This document shows, piece after piece, positions 30,787 to 38,994 of a stretch of DNA of 64,000 bases. Source of the DNA: Vibrio aphrogenes (lineage in GTDB: Bacteria; Pseudomonadota; Gammaproteobacteria; Enterobacterales; Vibrionaceae); assembly GCF_002157735.2 (NCBI RefSeq), contig NZ_AP018689.1, forward strand, positions 868,001 to 932,000. Direction: 5' to 3'. Position 1 is the stretch's first letter. Every line of letters begins with the position of its first letter. The position numbers and the translations under genes were made by a program. The notes beneath the pieces are model-generated. The model made no database searches. It worked only from the letters and a program-made list of their open reading frames with translations, and was not told where the DNA came from.

Positions 30787-31671
30787 ATGTTAGATATTCA
30801 TTGGTTAAAAACCTTTGTGACTTTAGCGGATTTAAAGCATTTTGGTAAAACGGCTCATGCTTTAAATATGACTCAACCCAATGTCAGTTTGCATATCAAA
30901 AACTTGGAACAGGCAACCAAAGTAAAGTTAGTTGAACGTAACCCTTTCCATTTAACGCAGGCAGGAGAGCGGCTGCTGGCTTCGGGTCAAAAAGCGCTGT
31001 GGGAGCTACAGGTTTGTCAGTCTGATTTGGATGCGATCAATGATTTGCAGCAAGGTTCGTTAACCATTGCCGCCAGTGACATTATTTCGCGTTTATTATT
31101 GATTGGTCCGTTTCAGCTATTTAAAAAGCAGTTTCCGGGAATTGATTTCTCACTGCTGAATACCACCTCCTCTCAAGCTTCCAATTTAGTCAAAAGTGCC
31201 GATGCCGATTTGGGGTTTGTGATCGCTCAAAAAGAAAGCGAGCCGCTGCATTTTACGGAGTTACAACAAGTAAAGTGGTGCGCGTTAGGCCAGCATTTAA
31301 CAAGATGGCAGGATGGGGAGTATGAACATGGAGAGCAACCCACGCTCATCTTGTTGGGCCACGATACTCGAACGCGGGATTTGCTAGATAGCGCACTGCC
31401 GAGTTTGAAATTACCGAATTATCGAATCATGGAAGTCGGTAGTGTTGATGCACAAATTGATTGGGCTGAAGCAGGTTTTGGTATTGCGATAGTGCCGGAG
31501 TTTTCTTTATCAACCAAAAGTCATTTAACGACGACAGTCACCCCGTTGCCACAGTTTCCGACCACCAGTTTAGGTTATATCGTGCGTCAAAATCGAGTGT
31601 TATCAAAGGCGATCAAACAATTACTGCTTTGGGTTGATGAAGAGATCGCCCGTCGACATTCCGTTGGGTAA
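30787..31671 (+). CDS. LysR-family transcriptional regulator
   Basis: 294 residues. The N-terminal winged helix (MLDIHWLKTFVTLADLKHFG, then ALNMTQPNVSLHIKNLE) and the C-terminal periplasmic-binding-protein-like effector domain (about 90-290) are typical. It is divergent from the purA-type gene with 156 bp between, so that gene is the natural first target. Its end is 1 bp from the convergent hemerythrin gene. The effector is unknown. Confidence 0.9.
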   Translation: MLDIHWLKTFVTLADLKHFGKTAHALNMTQPNVSLHIKNLEQATKVKLVERNPFHLTQAGERLLASGQKALWELQVCQSDLDAINDLQQGSLTIAASDIISRLLLIGPFQLFKKQFPGIDFSLLNTTSSQASNLVKSADADLGFVIAQKESEPLHFTELQQVKWCALGQHLTRWQDGEYEHGEQPTLILLGHDTRTRDLLDSALPSLKLPNYRIMEVGSVDAQIDWAEAGFGIAIVPEFSLSTKSHLTTTVTPLPQFPTTSLGYIVRQNRVLSKAIKQLLLWVDEEIARRHSVG

Positions 31672-31672
31672 T

Positions 31673-32215
31673 TTATTCCGCTAATTCAATGGCGGTTGGG
31701 AACAAGATCGTATCTTCAACATGAATATGGTTAATTAGATCTTGGCAAAATTCGGCGCACAATTGATAACAACGTTGCCAAGTCTGACAAGCCTCTGCGG
31801 GTGCTTGGAAGTGTTGGGTGAGTTGTTGTAAGGCAAGCATGATACGCTCTGCTTCGTGGTGTTCGTGGGTCATGACGCGGATAGGATTACCGATATGACC
31901 AAAACAAGTGGGCTCTGATGTACCTTGTGCAAGGTTACGAATGGCTGGGAATAAAATCTGCTCTTCTTTAAATAAGTGCGGGGTTAAATCTTCAACGAGA
32001 GCATGAATTAAAGGTGTGAATTGACGAATAAGTGCCGAATCTTCGCCATGAACACGTAATAATTTATCTGCCATTTCAATTAATTGAGGGCCAAACTCAC
32101 GAATATACTCATGGTGGGTCGATTCCATTAAGTCAGCAAGCTTATCTGCTGGCAACTGGGTTAATTCGGTTAACTGAGCTGGCGTTAAATTGGTTGCACC
32201 ACAGGACATGTTCAT
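31673..32215 (-). CDS. YtfE/RIC-like hemerythrin-domain protein, short form
   Basis: A 180-residue di-iron four-helix protein resembling the C-terminal part of YtfE/DnrN/ScdA (repair of iron centers after nitric oxide damage). Candidate ligands are visible as HHEYIRE, HLFKEEQILFP, THEHHEAE and HIHVEDTILFP. Classical YtfE is about 220 residues with an N-terminal ScdA_N domain. Here only a short stub containing MSCGATNLTP remains. The NsrR-like and FNR-like boxes upstream support a nitrosative-stress role. GAGGCAAG precedes the ATG. Confidence 0.8.
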   Translation of the reverse strand: MNMSCGATNLTPAQLTELTQLPADKLADLMESTHHEYIREFGPQLIEMADKLLRVHGEDSALIRQFTPLIHALVEDLTPHLFKEEQILFPAIRNLAQGTSEPTCFGHIGNPIRVMTHEHHEAERIMLALQQLTQHFQAPAEACQTWQRCYQLCAEFCQDLINHIHVEDTILFPTAIELAE

Positions 32216-32283
32216 GATCTTGCCTCATTGAATAGATGAAAGCCATCATGATAAACGCTACCTTTAGATGTGCTATTGTCTTT

Positions 32284-32306
32284 AAGTGGTATTTAGAATG
32301 CATCTT
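32284..32306. promoter_or_regulatory. NsrR-like operator before the YtfE-like gene
   Basis: The 23-bp site (ends AATGCATCTT) matches the consensus AAGATGYATTT-N-AAATRCATCTT at all but three defined bases. It begins 69 bp upstream of the start codon and overlaps a minus-strand TAAATA (32295-32290) that fits as a -10, so bound NsrR would block the promoter until nitric oxide releases it. Confidence 0.75.
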
Positions 32307-32314
32307 AATGTTTA

Positions 32315-32328
32315 TTGATTTAAATCAA
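32315..32328. promoter_or_regulatory. FNR site (perfect palindrome) before the YtfE-like gene
   Basis: TTGATTTAAATCAA is an exact TTGAT-N4-ATCAA. It lies about 40 bp upstream of the transcription start implied by the TAAATA box, the class II activator position. Confidence 0.8.
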
Positions 32329-32603
32329 AAGAAAATAGACTGAAGTGCCAAAAAAGCGCTAAAAATGAGAGCGATATCTATCATTATTTAAACTTTGTAC
32401 CAGTTAACTAGTTTACTAGTCCGAAAGAAGTCGTTATGATGAGCCCATCATCAGCATAGAAATTTGGTAGCACAGCTTTTGAATCCTAGTTTTAGCGTTT
32501 GAATCGCCGTAGTAGCATTTCAAACCACTTCCTAGCTTCTTCGCTCGATGCTTGTTTGTTTTTAAGTGCCACTGTACTTAATTTAGCGTAAAGAGAATTC
32601 AAT

Positions 32604-33845
32604 ATGACAACCGTAACAGCAACAGCAACAGCAAAACAACCTTCATTGGTTGGTGGTGCTTGTATTATTGCAAGTGTTTGTGTCGGCGCAGGTATGCTTG
32701 GCTTACCCAGTGCAGGAGCGGGCGCATGGACATTTTGGTCAATTGCTGCGATCGCATTGACTATGCTGGTGATGACGGTGTCTGGTTGGTTATTATTAGA
32801 AGCCTTTAAACACTATGATCTGAACGTTTCTTTTAATACCGTTACATCCGATTTATTAGGTGAAAAGGTTAATGCTTTTAATAACTTAACTGTCTATTTC
32901 GTCGGCGGGATTTTATTATATGCTTATACCACATCGTTTGGTTTGATTTTGCAAGGCTCACTAGGCTTAGAAAGTAAGACCGCTTCAATCTTGTTTGTTT
33001 TTCTAGCCTCGAGTGTGGTGTGGCACTCTACTCGTGCCGTTGACCGTATTTCTGTGGTATTGATTGGTATCATGTTATTGAGCTTTGTCTTTGGTGTGTT
33101 TGGATTAACTGTGCAAGTGGATCTCTCTAAACTGACCGATGCCGTGAGCCAAAACAGCCAATACGCAAAATATGCAATGGCATTACTTCCTATCGCATTA
33201 ACTTCTTTTGGTTATCATCACTCAGTGGCTTCGATGCGCTCTTATTATGGGGAAGAACGTAAAGCGAAATACGCTATTTTAGGCGGTACATCGATTGCCT
33301 TATTGTTATACGTGGTGTGGTTAGTGAGTATTTTTGGCCATTTATCTCGTGATTCCTTTGGCCCTGTGATTGAGAAAGACGGTAATGTGGACGTTTTACT
33401 GGCGGCGTTAGGTTCTGTAGTCGCTTCGGAGAAAGTTTCGCAAGCCATTAATATCTTTTCTGTTTCAGCGATTTTATCTTCTTTCATTGGCGTTGGCTTA
33501 GGCGTTTTCGACTATATTGCCGACTTGTTCCGTTTTGATAATCGTAGCAAATCAGGCCGCAGTAAAACTTGGGCGGTGACGTTTATGCCACCATTGGTGT
33601 TGTCACTGCTATTCCCATTTGGTTTTATTTTGGCGATTGGCTATGCGGGAGCGGCTGCGACGGTATGGACATGTATTATCCCAGCCTTGTTAGCGTTGAA
33701 ATCTCGTCAGCGTAAAGATGGGCATCAAGGCTTTATGGTTGCCGGTGGAAATATTGTGCCGTACTTGATCTTACTGTTTGGCGTAGCGACAGCCGTATTC
33801 CACTTTTTAGCGATGCTCGGGATATTGCCAGTATTTAAAGGTTAA
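32604..33845 (+). CDS. Aromatic amino acid permease (HAAAP family)
   Basis: 413 residues with about 11 membrane helices. The first follows a short polar tail and holds GGACIIASVCVGAGMLGLP, typical of the Mtr/TnaB/TyrP group of proton-coupled tryptophan/tyrosine carriers. Family membership is clear, but which aromatic amino acid it carries is not. The N-terminal tail is encoded by a short ACAGCA repeat (TATATA residues). It is monocistronic, with a terminator downstream. Confidence 0.9.
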   Translation: MTTVTATATAKQPSLVGGACIIASVCVGAGMLGLPSAGAGAWTFWSIAAIALTMLVMTVSGWLLLEAFKHYDLNVSFNTVTSDLLGEKVNAFNNLTVYFVGGILLYAYTTSFGLILQGSLGLESKTASILFVFLASSVVWHSTRAVDRISVVLIGIMLLSFVFGVFGLTVQVDLSKLTDAVSQNSQYAKYAMALLPIALTSFGYHHSVASMRSYYGEERKAKYAILGGTSIALLLYVVWLVSIFGHLSRDSFGPVIEKDGNVDVLLAALGSVVASEKVSQAINIFSVSAILSSFIGVGLGVFDYIADLFRFDNRSKSGRSKTWAVTFMPPLVLSLLFPFGFILAIGYAGAAATVWTCIIPALLALKSRQRKDGHQGFMVAGGNIVPYLILLFGVATAVFHFLAMLGILPVFKG

Positions 33846-33877
33846 ATCCATTTAGGTAAACAAGATAGAAATACATC

Positions 33878-33922
33878 GCCCTCAGGATACTTTCAACGAG
33901 AAAGCGTGCTGAGGGCTTTTTA
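33878..33922 (+). terminator. Permease terminator
   Basis: The stem GCCCTCAG / CTGAGGGC with a long loop is followed by TTTTTATTT. Confidence 0.75.
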
Positions 33923-33940
33923 TTTCACCTTAATTTTATT

Positions 33941-34014
33941 TAACCTCAATTGCGAATAACAGTGTCACTCATAATGAGTCTAACCTGCTGACTTCTCGTT
34001 ATTCGCAACTGAGG
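33941..34014. repeat. Palindromic intergenic repeat, copy 3 (longest)
   Basis: TAACCTCAATTGCGAATAAC (33941-33960) faces GTTATTCGCAACTGAGG (33998-34014). The reverse complement of the right half contains GCGAATAACGAGAAGTCA, shared in near-identical form with copies 1 and 2. Confidence 0.8.
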
Positions 34015-34100
34015 CTGCTTATTCAATGACTGAGTTTGTTACTTGTATTGATGACTTAGCTTGTATACTTTGAGTATTATTTTTAGTTAAAGGGAAGTGT

Positions 34101-34649
34101 ATGGCGCGTTTAGGAATGTTGATTCAAACTATTTTAGCCGTATCGATTTTTTATTTGGGGTACACCATTTACCATTTTACTGCGACGGTCACGACAGTAG
34201 TGGATAAGTACCCTCAATTACTCAATGATATTTCTAAAACTGCGGAAACGTTGAAAGTGGATGAGTGGTTAATGGTGGCAAATAAGTTTGCTGATGTGAC
34301 GCCAGAGGCCTTAAAAACCGCGCAAGATATCAACCAGACCGTAGATAAAGTCAACACCACGGTCAAGGCTGTTAATAACACTGCTGAGAATATTAACCAA
34401 ACGATCCCGAAAGTGTTGGATGAAGTGCAGGCGGTGAGAACCGATGTCTTGCCTAAGGTATTGGCCGAATCTGCGCAATTACGTGAAGCCGTTCCTCCGA
34501 TGTTGGCTAAAGTTGATAGTTTGATGGATAAAAGTGAGCAATTATCGAAGCAAGCAGCTCAAGGAGCAGTAAAAGGCGTTATCTTGTCACCGATAGATCT
34601 GCTAAAAGATGCTGGAACCGGCATAAAGAATACTGTAACCCATGAATAA
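34101..34649 (+). CDS. Membrane-anchored helical protein of unknown function
   Basis: 182 residues, not recognised. One N-terminal membrane helix (about 5-27) is followed by a long helical region with regular asparagine/threonine heptad-like stretches (residues 75-105, DINQTVDKVNTTVKAVNNT), suggesting a periplasmic or cytoplasmic coiled coil, then a proline break (KVLDEVQAVRTDVLPKVL). The pattern resembles methyl-accepting or MCE-associated coiled coils only superficially. AAGGGAAG precedes the ATG. It stands alone between the permease and the molybdoenzyme operon. Confidence 0.7.
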   Translation: MARLGMLIQTILAVSIFYLGYTIYHFTATVTTVVDKYPQLLNDISKTAETLKVDEWLMVANKFADVTPEALKTAQDINQTVDKVNTTVKAVNNTAENINQTIPKVLDEVQAVRTDVLPKVLAESAQLREAVPPMLAKVDSLMDKSEQLSKQAAQGAVKGVILSPIDLLKDAGTGIKNTVTHE

Positions 34650-34712
34650 AAAGTGGATAATGTTGATCGACTTCAGACAATATCATATTGCTTCTATTAC
34701 TTTTGGTTACAT

Positions 34713-34726
34713 TTGACTTCGATCAC
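34713..34726. promoter_or_regulatory. FNR/CRP-like site of the molybdoenzyme operon
   Basis: TTGACTTCGATCAC fits FNR (TTGAT-N4-ATCAA) at 8 of 10 bases. With one flanking base it also fits CRP (TGTGA-N6-TCACA) at 9 of 10. Sequence alone cannot decide which binds. Confidence 0.55.
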
Positions 34727-34728
34727 AA

Positions 34729-34744
34729 TACCCCTTTAGGGGTA
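34729..34744. promoter_or_regulatory. NarL/NarP-type 7-2-7 box
   Basis: TACCCCT-TT-AGGGGTA is an exact inverted pair of TACYYMT heptamers with 2-bp spacing, the arrangement NarP and NarL both bind. It overlaps the expected -35 of the TATAAT at 34759-34764, which suggests repression by nitrate or nitrite. Confidence 0.7.
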
Positions 34745-34758
34745 GTGGTACATCTTTG

Positions 34759-34764
34759 TATAAT
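34759..34764 (+). promoter_or_regulatory. -10 element of the molybdoenzyme operon
   Basis: An exact TATAAT lies 24 bp before the start codon. No good -35 is present, consistent with dependence on an activator. Confidence 0.6.
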
Positions 34765-34787
34765 AATTATTCAAAGATGGAAGAGCA

Positions 34788-37310
34788 ATGAAATCTAATG
34801 TTAATCACAGCCGGCGCTCATTTCTAAAAAGTGCTTCTTTATTGGGGAGCGCGGCAATTTTTATGCCAGCTACTTCATTGGCTAATTCAATATCCTCATC
34901 AAACTCTACCTTAAATGTGTCTTCTGCGGTCTTTATGGGGGAAAAGCGTATTCCCGTTATGTGTCGCATGTGCGCACAAATGTGTCCTGCTTTTGCTGTA
35001 GTAATAGATGGTCAGGTAGTACGTATTGAAAATAACCCTATTAATAAATATGCCGGTGTTTGTGGTCGGGGGCGAGCAGGTCTTGCTGCGTTATACAGCC
35101 AAGACCGAATTAAAACACCATTAATTCGTACCGGAGAGCGTGGACGAGGTGAATTTCGTCCAGCGTCTTGGGATGAAGCATTAAATCGCGTAGCTGACTC
35201 TATAAATGAACTGAAATCTCAAGATAAAATTGAACGTTTATACTACCTTTACCGCTATAGTTCAGCTCCATTGTACGACAAAAGTTGGTTTCACTTGTTA
35301 GGAACTAATAATATTGTTGATTATGCTGATACTTGTTGGAAAAGTACGGCTTTTGCTCAACAAATGGTATTTGGTAAAGGTGGTGCTGGAGCATTTACTT
35401 CCGATTGGGAGAACGCTAAATATGGAGTGATTATAGGAAAAAATCCCGGCGGTGCAGTGATTGGTTATGGTTGGTCAAAGCTCTTTGCTAATGCACAAAA
35501 AAATGGTGTACCGTTTACTATTGTTGATCCTCGCCGCCCAAATGAATTAGGCCAATCTTATGCAGATTGGTTGCCTATTCGACCTGGTACTGACAGTGCA
35601 TTTTTAATGGCTGTCATGCAATCCTTAGTCAAGGATAATCGGGTTAATTGGGCATCATTAGCTGAAAAAACTAATGCGGATATGCTGGTAGATGCAAAAA
35701 CGTTTGCTCCAGTTGATGCAACACCCAATTATTGGGTATTTGATAAAAACTCTCAAAAAGTTGTGAAAAAATATGATGTGACCGTGGCAGAATTAAATGG
35801 TGAATGGCAATTTAATGGTCAAACCGTTACAACAGCATGGGTTGTTTGGAGTCGATCTCTACTCGCATTATCAATGAATGATTTACTTGACGAGAGTGGT
35901 ATGACTGAGGCTCAAGTGGCCTCGGTAGCAAAACGCCTTAGTGATACTATGCCACAATGCTTTGTGGAAGTTGGTTACCGTTTTTCTCGTCATAGCTCTG
36001 ATTTACGAGCTCAATTAGCAGCACTTCAGTTGAATTTATTGCTCGGCACTTTCGGTGAAAAAGGCGGAATTTTAGTTAATAAAAATGCGAAATTAGGTAT
36101 GCCATTAATAGCACCTGCGCCTGGTGTCAATGCATTTACTCAGTGGTTTAAGGAAAACGATCAAGATAGTTGGGGGGTAAATTCTTCTTCACATCGTGCA
36201 CTTATCGAAAAGGCATATCACCAAGATATGCCGCAAAAACCAGAAATGCTGTTTTTATGGGGTAATAACTTATTAGGAGGAACGACTGGCGGAGTAGACA
36301 TTGCTTCAATGCTTGAAACCATTCCCAATATTGTCGGTGTTTCTCCTTTTTGGAATGATACCTTGATGTACGCCGATGTAATCTTGCCGGATTGTACTTA
36401 TCTTGAACGAGATGAACCTCTTGGCGCTGATTATAAAACTTTAGTTCCTGTTATCGGTGTGCACCAAAAGGCTGTAGAACCATTATTTGACTCTAAGTCA
36501 GGTTATTGGATCTTAACTCAATTAGCAAAACGAACATTAAACGATTCCGATTATCAAACTTATTTTGCTGAGTTGGCAGAAACTGGTTTAGCGGCAACTA
36601 AAGAAAAACAACTGTTTGGTGTCATGGGTTTAACTGAGGCTGAACGTCAAACTTTACCAAAATCTCTAGATGAATTAGAGCGTGCTGGTGGCTGGAGTGG
36701 TTTTGAAAAAGAGCATCCGCTTATTGCTGTAACACCCACACAGCGATATGAACTTTTTAGTACTCAGTTATTCAATATGTGGTCATCGATTAAGCAGAAT
36801 CAACCAGGTTATAAAAATGTTGATCATGCCTCGCCCCTCAACGTGCAATTACCGCCTGCTTGGATTCAAGAGAAAGGAAAGGTCAAAGATAATGAGTTCA
36901 TTCCTGTTACAGGTTTTTCACCACTAGGTAGCTTTACTGGTGCACAAGCGCGCGACAATGCCATTTTGCATCATCTTCAAAATTTAACGCAATTTAGTCG
37001 AGTATTTATTAATACTCAACGTGCAACATTGTTAGGTTTAAAGTCTGGTGATGAAGTAGCGATCTGGTCTAAAGATGATAAATCAGATTTACAAACCGCG
37101 ACCTTAGAAATTCGTCAAACCATTCATCCTGAAGTGATATTCACTTATTTCTGTGCAGGTAATGGCCTATATGGTCCTAAACAAAAATTGGAATATGCGG
37201 CGGCTAGTGGGATTAACGTTAACCAATTTGGGCATACTCGTTTAGCGCCGGGAGTAAAAACGCACACGCCACAAGATATTGTTTTAAAAATTGAGAGGAT
37301 CCAAGCATGA
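34788..37310 (+). CDS. Molybdopterin oxidoreductase catalytic subunit (PhsA/PsrA-like)
   Basis: 840 residues with a Tat signal (SRRSFLK at 8-14), so it is exported folded. A [4Fe-4S] motif Cys59-x2-Cys62-x3-Cys66-x25-Cys92 is followed by the bis-MGD domains. Cys183 in YADTCWKS is a likely molybdenum ligand, which points to the thiosulfate/polysulfide/tetrathionate reductase or formate dehydrogenase side of the DMSO reductase family. The substrate is not readable. The downstream gene overlaps by 4 nt. The three subunits would form a periplasm-facing respiratory enzyme. GGAAGAGC precedes the ATG. Confidence 0.85.
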   Translation: MKSNVNHSRRSFLKSASLLGSAAIFMPATSLANSISSSNSTLNVSSAVFMGEKRIPVMCRMCAQMCPAFAVVIDGQVVRIENNPINKYAGVCGRGRAGLAALYSQDRIKTPLIRTGERGRGEFRPASWDEALNRVADSINELKSQDKIERLYYLYRYSSAPLYDKSWFHLLGTNNIVDYADTCWKSTAFAQQMVFGKGGAGAFTSDWENAKYGVIIGKNPGGAVIGYGWSKLFANAQKNGVPFTIVDPRRPNELGQSYADWLPIRPGTDSAFLMAVMQSLVKDNRVNWASLAEKTNADMLVDAKTFAPVDATPNYWVFDKNSQKVVKKYDVTVAELNGEWQFNGQTVTTAWVVWSRSLLALSMNDLLDESGMTEAQVASVAKRLSDTMPQCFVEVGYRFSRHSSDLRAQLAALQLNLLLGTFGEKGGILVNKNAKLGMPLIAPAPGVNAFTQWFKENDQDSWGVNSSSHRALIEKAYHQDMPQKPEMLFLWGNNLLGGTTGGVDIASMLETIPNIVGVSPFWNDTLMYADVILPDCTYLERDEPLGADYKTLVPVIGVHQKAVEPLFDSKSGYWILTQLAKRTLNDSDYQTYFAELAETGLAATKEKQLFGVMGLTEAERQTLPKSLDELERAGGWSGFEKEHPLIAVTPTQRYELFSTQLFNMWSSIKQNQPGYKNVDHASPLNVQLPPAWIQEKGKVKDNEFIPVTGFSPLGSFTGAQARDNAILHHLQNLTQFSRVFINTQRATLLGLKSGDEVAIWSKDDKSDLQTATLEIRQTIHPEVIFTYFCAGNGLYGPKQKLEYAAASGINVNQFGHTRLAPGVKTHTPQDIVLKIERIQA

Positions 37311-38125
37311 GCAATGTGATTTTATATGATGCAATTGATTGTATCAATTGCTTTGCTTGCATGTCAGCATGCAGTAGTGAAAATCGACTTCGTCAACAGC
37401 GTGATTCAAATAAGCATATCGCCGTTTCGATGAATTCAAAAGGCAGTGATACCTATTATTTAACCCCGGTAAATCATGAGGTGGGTGAATACCCTAATGC
37501 GCGTACAATTGTTGGGTTTCATCATTGTCAACATTGTGAAAATGCTCCTTGCTTACAGCATTGTCCAAGCCATGCCATTGAGCGTCGTCCTGGAGGGGAA
37601 ATAGTGATTAATGAAAAAGCATGCGTAGGTTGTCAAACCTGCGTTGATGTGTGCCCTTACAATGTACCGCAATACGATCCCCAAACTAATAAAGCGAGCA
37701 AATGTATTGGCTGTTATGACAGAATTGAAAATGGTTTGCCACAAGCGTGTGTGTCGGCGTGTCCAACTGGGGCATTGCAATCGGGTTCACGTGAAGAAAT
37801 GATTGCGGAAGGGCGTCATCGAAAAGCTCATTATGAGAAATCCCTACAACAAAAAATAGTGCTATATGGTGAAGAAGCACCTAATAGTTATGTTGGAAGA
37901 TTACATTGGTTAACCATAGCCCCTAAAGTTTATCAAAATGAGTATTTAATTCCTGAAAACCCAAAAGAAATAGGTATGCAGATTCGAAGTGTGGTCAAAG
38001 ATTGGTCTGGTGTCGGCGTCGGTGTAACTGCAGGAGCGCTAGCATTACATGGCCTATTTTACTTTACTCAGCGTAAGAATCTGGTTCAGCAAGCTGAGTT
38101 TAAGGAGAGGAATGATGAAAAATGA
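37307..38125 (+). CDS. Iron-sulfur electron-transfer subunit with C-terminal membrane helix
   Basis: 272 residues. Four cysteine clusters fit four [4Fe-4S] centres: CINCFACMSAC (12-22), HHCQHCENAPCLQHCP, ACVGCQTCVDVCPYNVP and KCIGCYDRIENGLPQACVSACPTGAL in part. A hydrophobic segment near 234-252 would anchor it, as in FdnH/HybA-type subunits; PhsB and DmsB lack this. It passes electrons between the membrane cytochrome and the catalytic subunit. Confidence 0.88.
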   Translation: MSNVILYDAIDCINCFACMSACSSENRLRQQRDSNKHIAVSMNSKGSDTYYLTPVNHEVGEYPNARTIVGFHHCQHCENAPCLQHCPSHAIERRPGGEIVINEKACVGCQTCVDVCPYNVPQYDPQTNKASKCIGCYDRIENGLPQACVSACPTGALQSGSREEMIAEGRHRKAHYEKSLQQKIVLYGEEAPNSYVGRLHWLTIAPKVYQNEYLIPENPKEIGMQIRSVVKDWSGVGVGVTAGALALHGLFYFTQRKNLVQQAEFKERNDEK

Positions 38126-38819
38126 TAAGCAAGTTCAGGCTTTCACGGGTGTACAGCGTTGGTATCATAAACATATTATTCATTTTATGTTTTTTTTAAC
38201 TATAACTGGTTTGCCTGTGTTCTCGCATAATTTTACTTGGTTAGGATATTTATATGCAGTGCCATATGATTTTCTCACAGGGGCAAATAGTATCATTTTG
38301 GCTGATGGGATTAATACGGCTCGAATGCTACACCGTATAATAGCATTAATGTTTGTGTTGTCTTCAATACCATTTGTGATCGTGATGCTTAAAGACATCA
38401 AAAATTGGCAAATATGGCCAGAAGATAAATGGACTATTGGTGCTTTGATTTCTGGTATTAAAGAGGTGGTCTTTACCTATACTACTTTCAAACATGGCAA
38501 GATTGGTAAATACAATGTGGCGCAAAAATTAATGGCGTGGGCGATTATTGGTTGCACACTTGGCATTGCTGTGTCGGGTATTATTTTGATGTTCCGCGGT
38601 CAATTTTCATTGGATGTACAAGAATGGTTGCGTAGTTTACATGCAGTGTGTTTTGTTTTGCTTTGCATCATGATGGTAGCGCATATTTATTTTGCAGTAT
38701 TTCCAATTAATCGGGAAGGTCTGCGCTCCATGTTTGGTGACGGTAAGTTATCTTTAGAACACATTAAGCATCATCACCCTCTTTGGTATGAAAAATTGAT
38801 CAGAAAAAAGGGGCAATAA
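38115..38819 (+). CDS. Cytochrome b membrane subunit (FdnI/PhsC-like)
   Basis: 234 residues from the ATG at 38115. AAGGAG (38102-38107) sits 7 bp upstream, and the gene overlaps the previous one by 11 nt. About four membrane helices are present. Histidines placed for two b hemes occur in RWYHKHIIHF, TARMLHRII, SLHAVCF and MMVAHIYF. It belongs to the formate dehydrogenase gamma / cytochrome b561 type, not the NrfD type used by PsrC. This favours the PhsABC or FdnGHI architecture and oxidation of quinol at the inner membrane. Confidence 0.85.
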   Translation: MKNDKQVQAFTGVQRWYHKHIIHFMFFLTITGLPVFSHNFTWLGYLYAVPYDFLTGANSIILADGINTARMLHRIIALMFVLSSIPFVIVMLKDIKNWQIWPEDKWTIGALISGIKEVVFTYTTFKHGKIGKYNVAQKLMAWAIIGCTLGIAVSGIILMFRGQFSLDVQEWLRSLHAVCFVLLCIMMVAHIYFAVFPINREGLRSMFGDGKLSLEHIKHHHPLWYEKLIRKKGQ

Positions 38820-38994
38820 CACTCGAGTTTTAAGGCCTTGCAATCTTAGGGTTAAGGTCTTATTTAAAGTTAATGGAAATTCAGCCAAGCCGATTTGACT
38901 GTCTGTTAGATGGGCTTTGGCTTCCTAAAGTTAGCGATTATATGAGCGCATTTGTATCACTCATGTACACGGAAAGTGATTGAGGAGAGATAGG

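Larger units (their letters stand above)
32216..32603. other. 388-bp divergent region between the YtfE-like gene and the permease
   Basis: The left half carries an NsrR-like box and a perfect FNR palindrome serving the minus-strand gene. The right half leads to the permease. A palindromic CTAGTTTACTAG stretch near 32410 resembles half a TyrR site but with the wrong spacing. No gene was seen. Confidence 0.7.

Noticed and set aside
32398..32425. TyrR box before the aromatic amino acid permease
   Set aside because: TGTA and TTTAC halves are present but about 10 bp apart, not the 6 bp of TGTAAA-N6-TTTACA.
38820..38994. Terminator after the molybdoenzyme operon
   Set aside because: A GCCAAGCC/GGCTTTGGC pairing exists (38883-38922) but it has a long loop and no T run.
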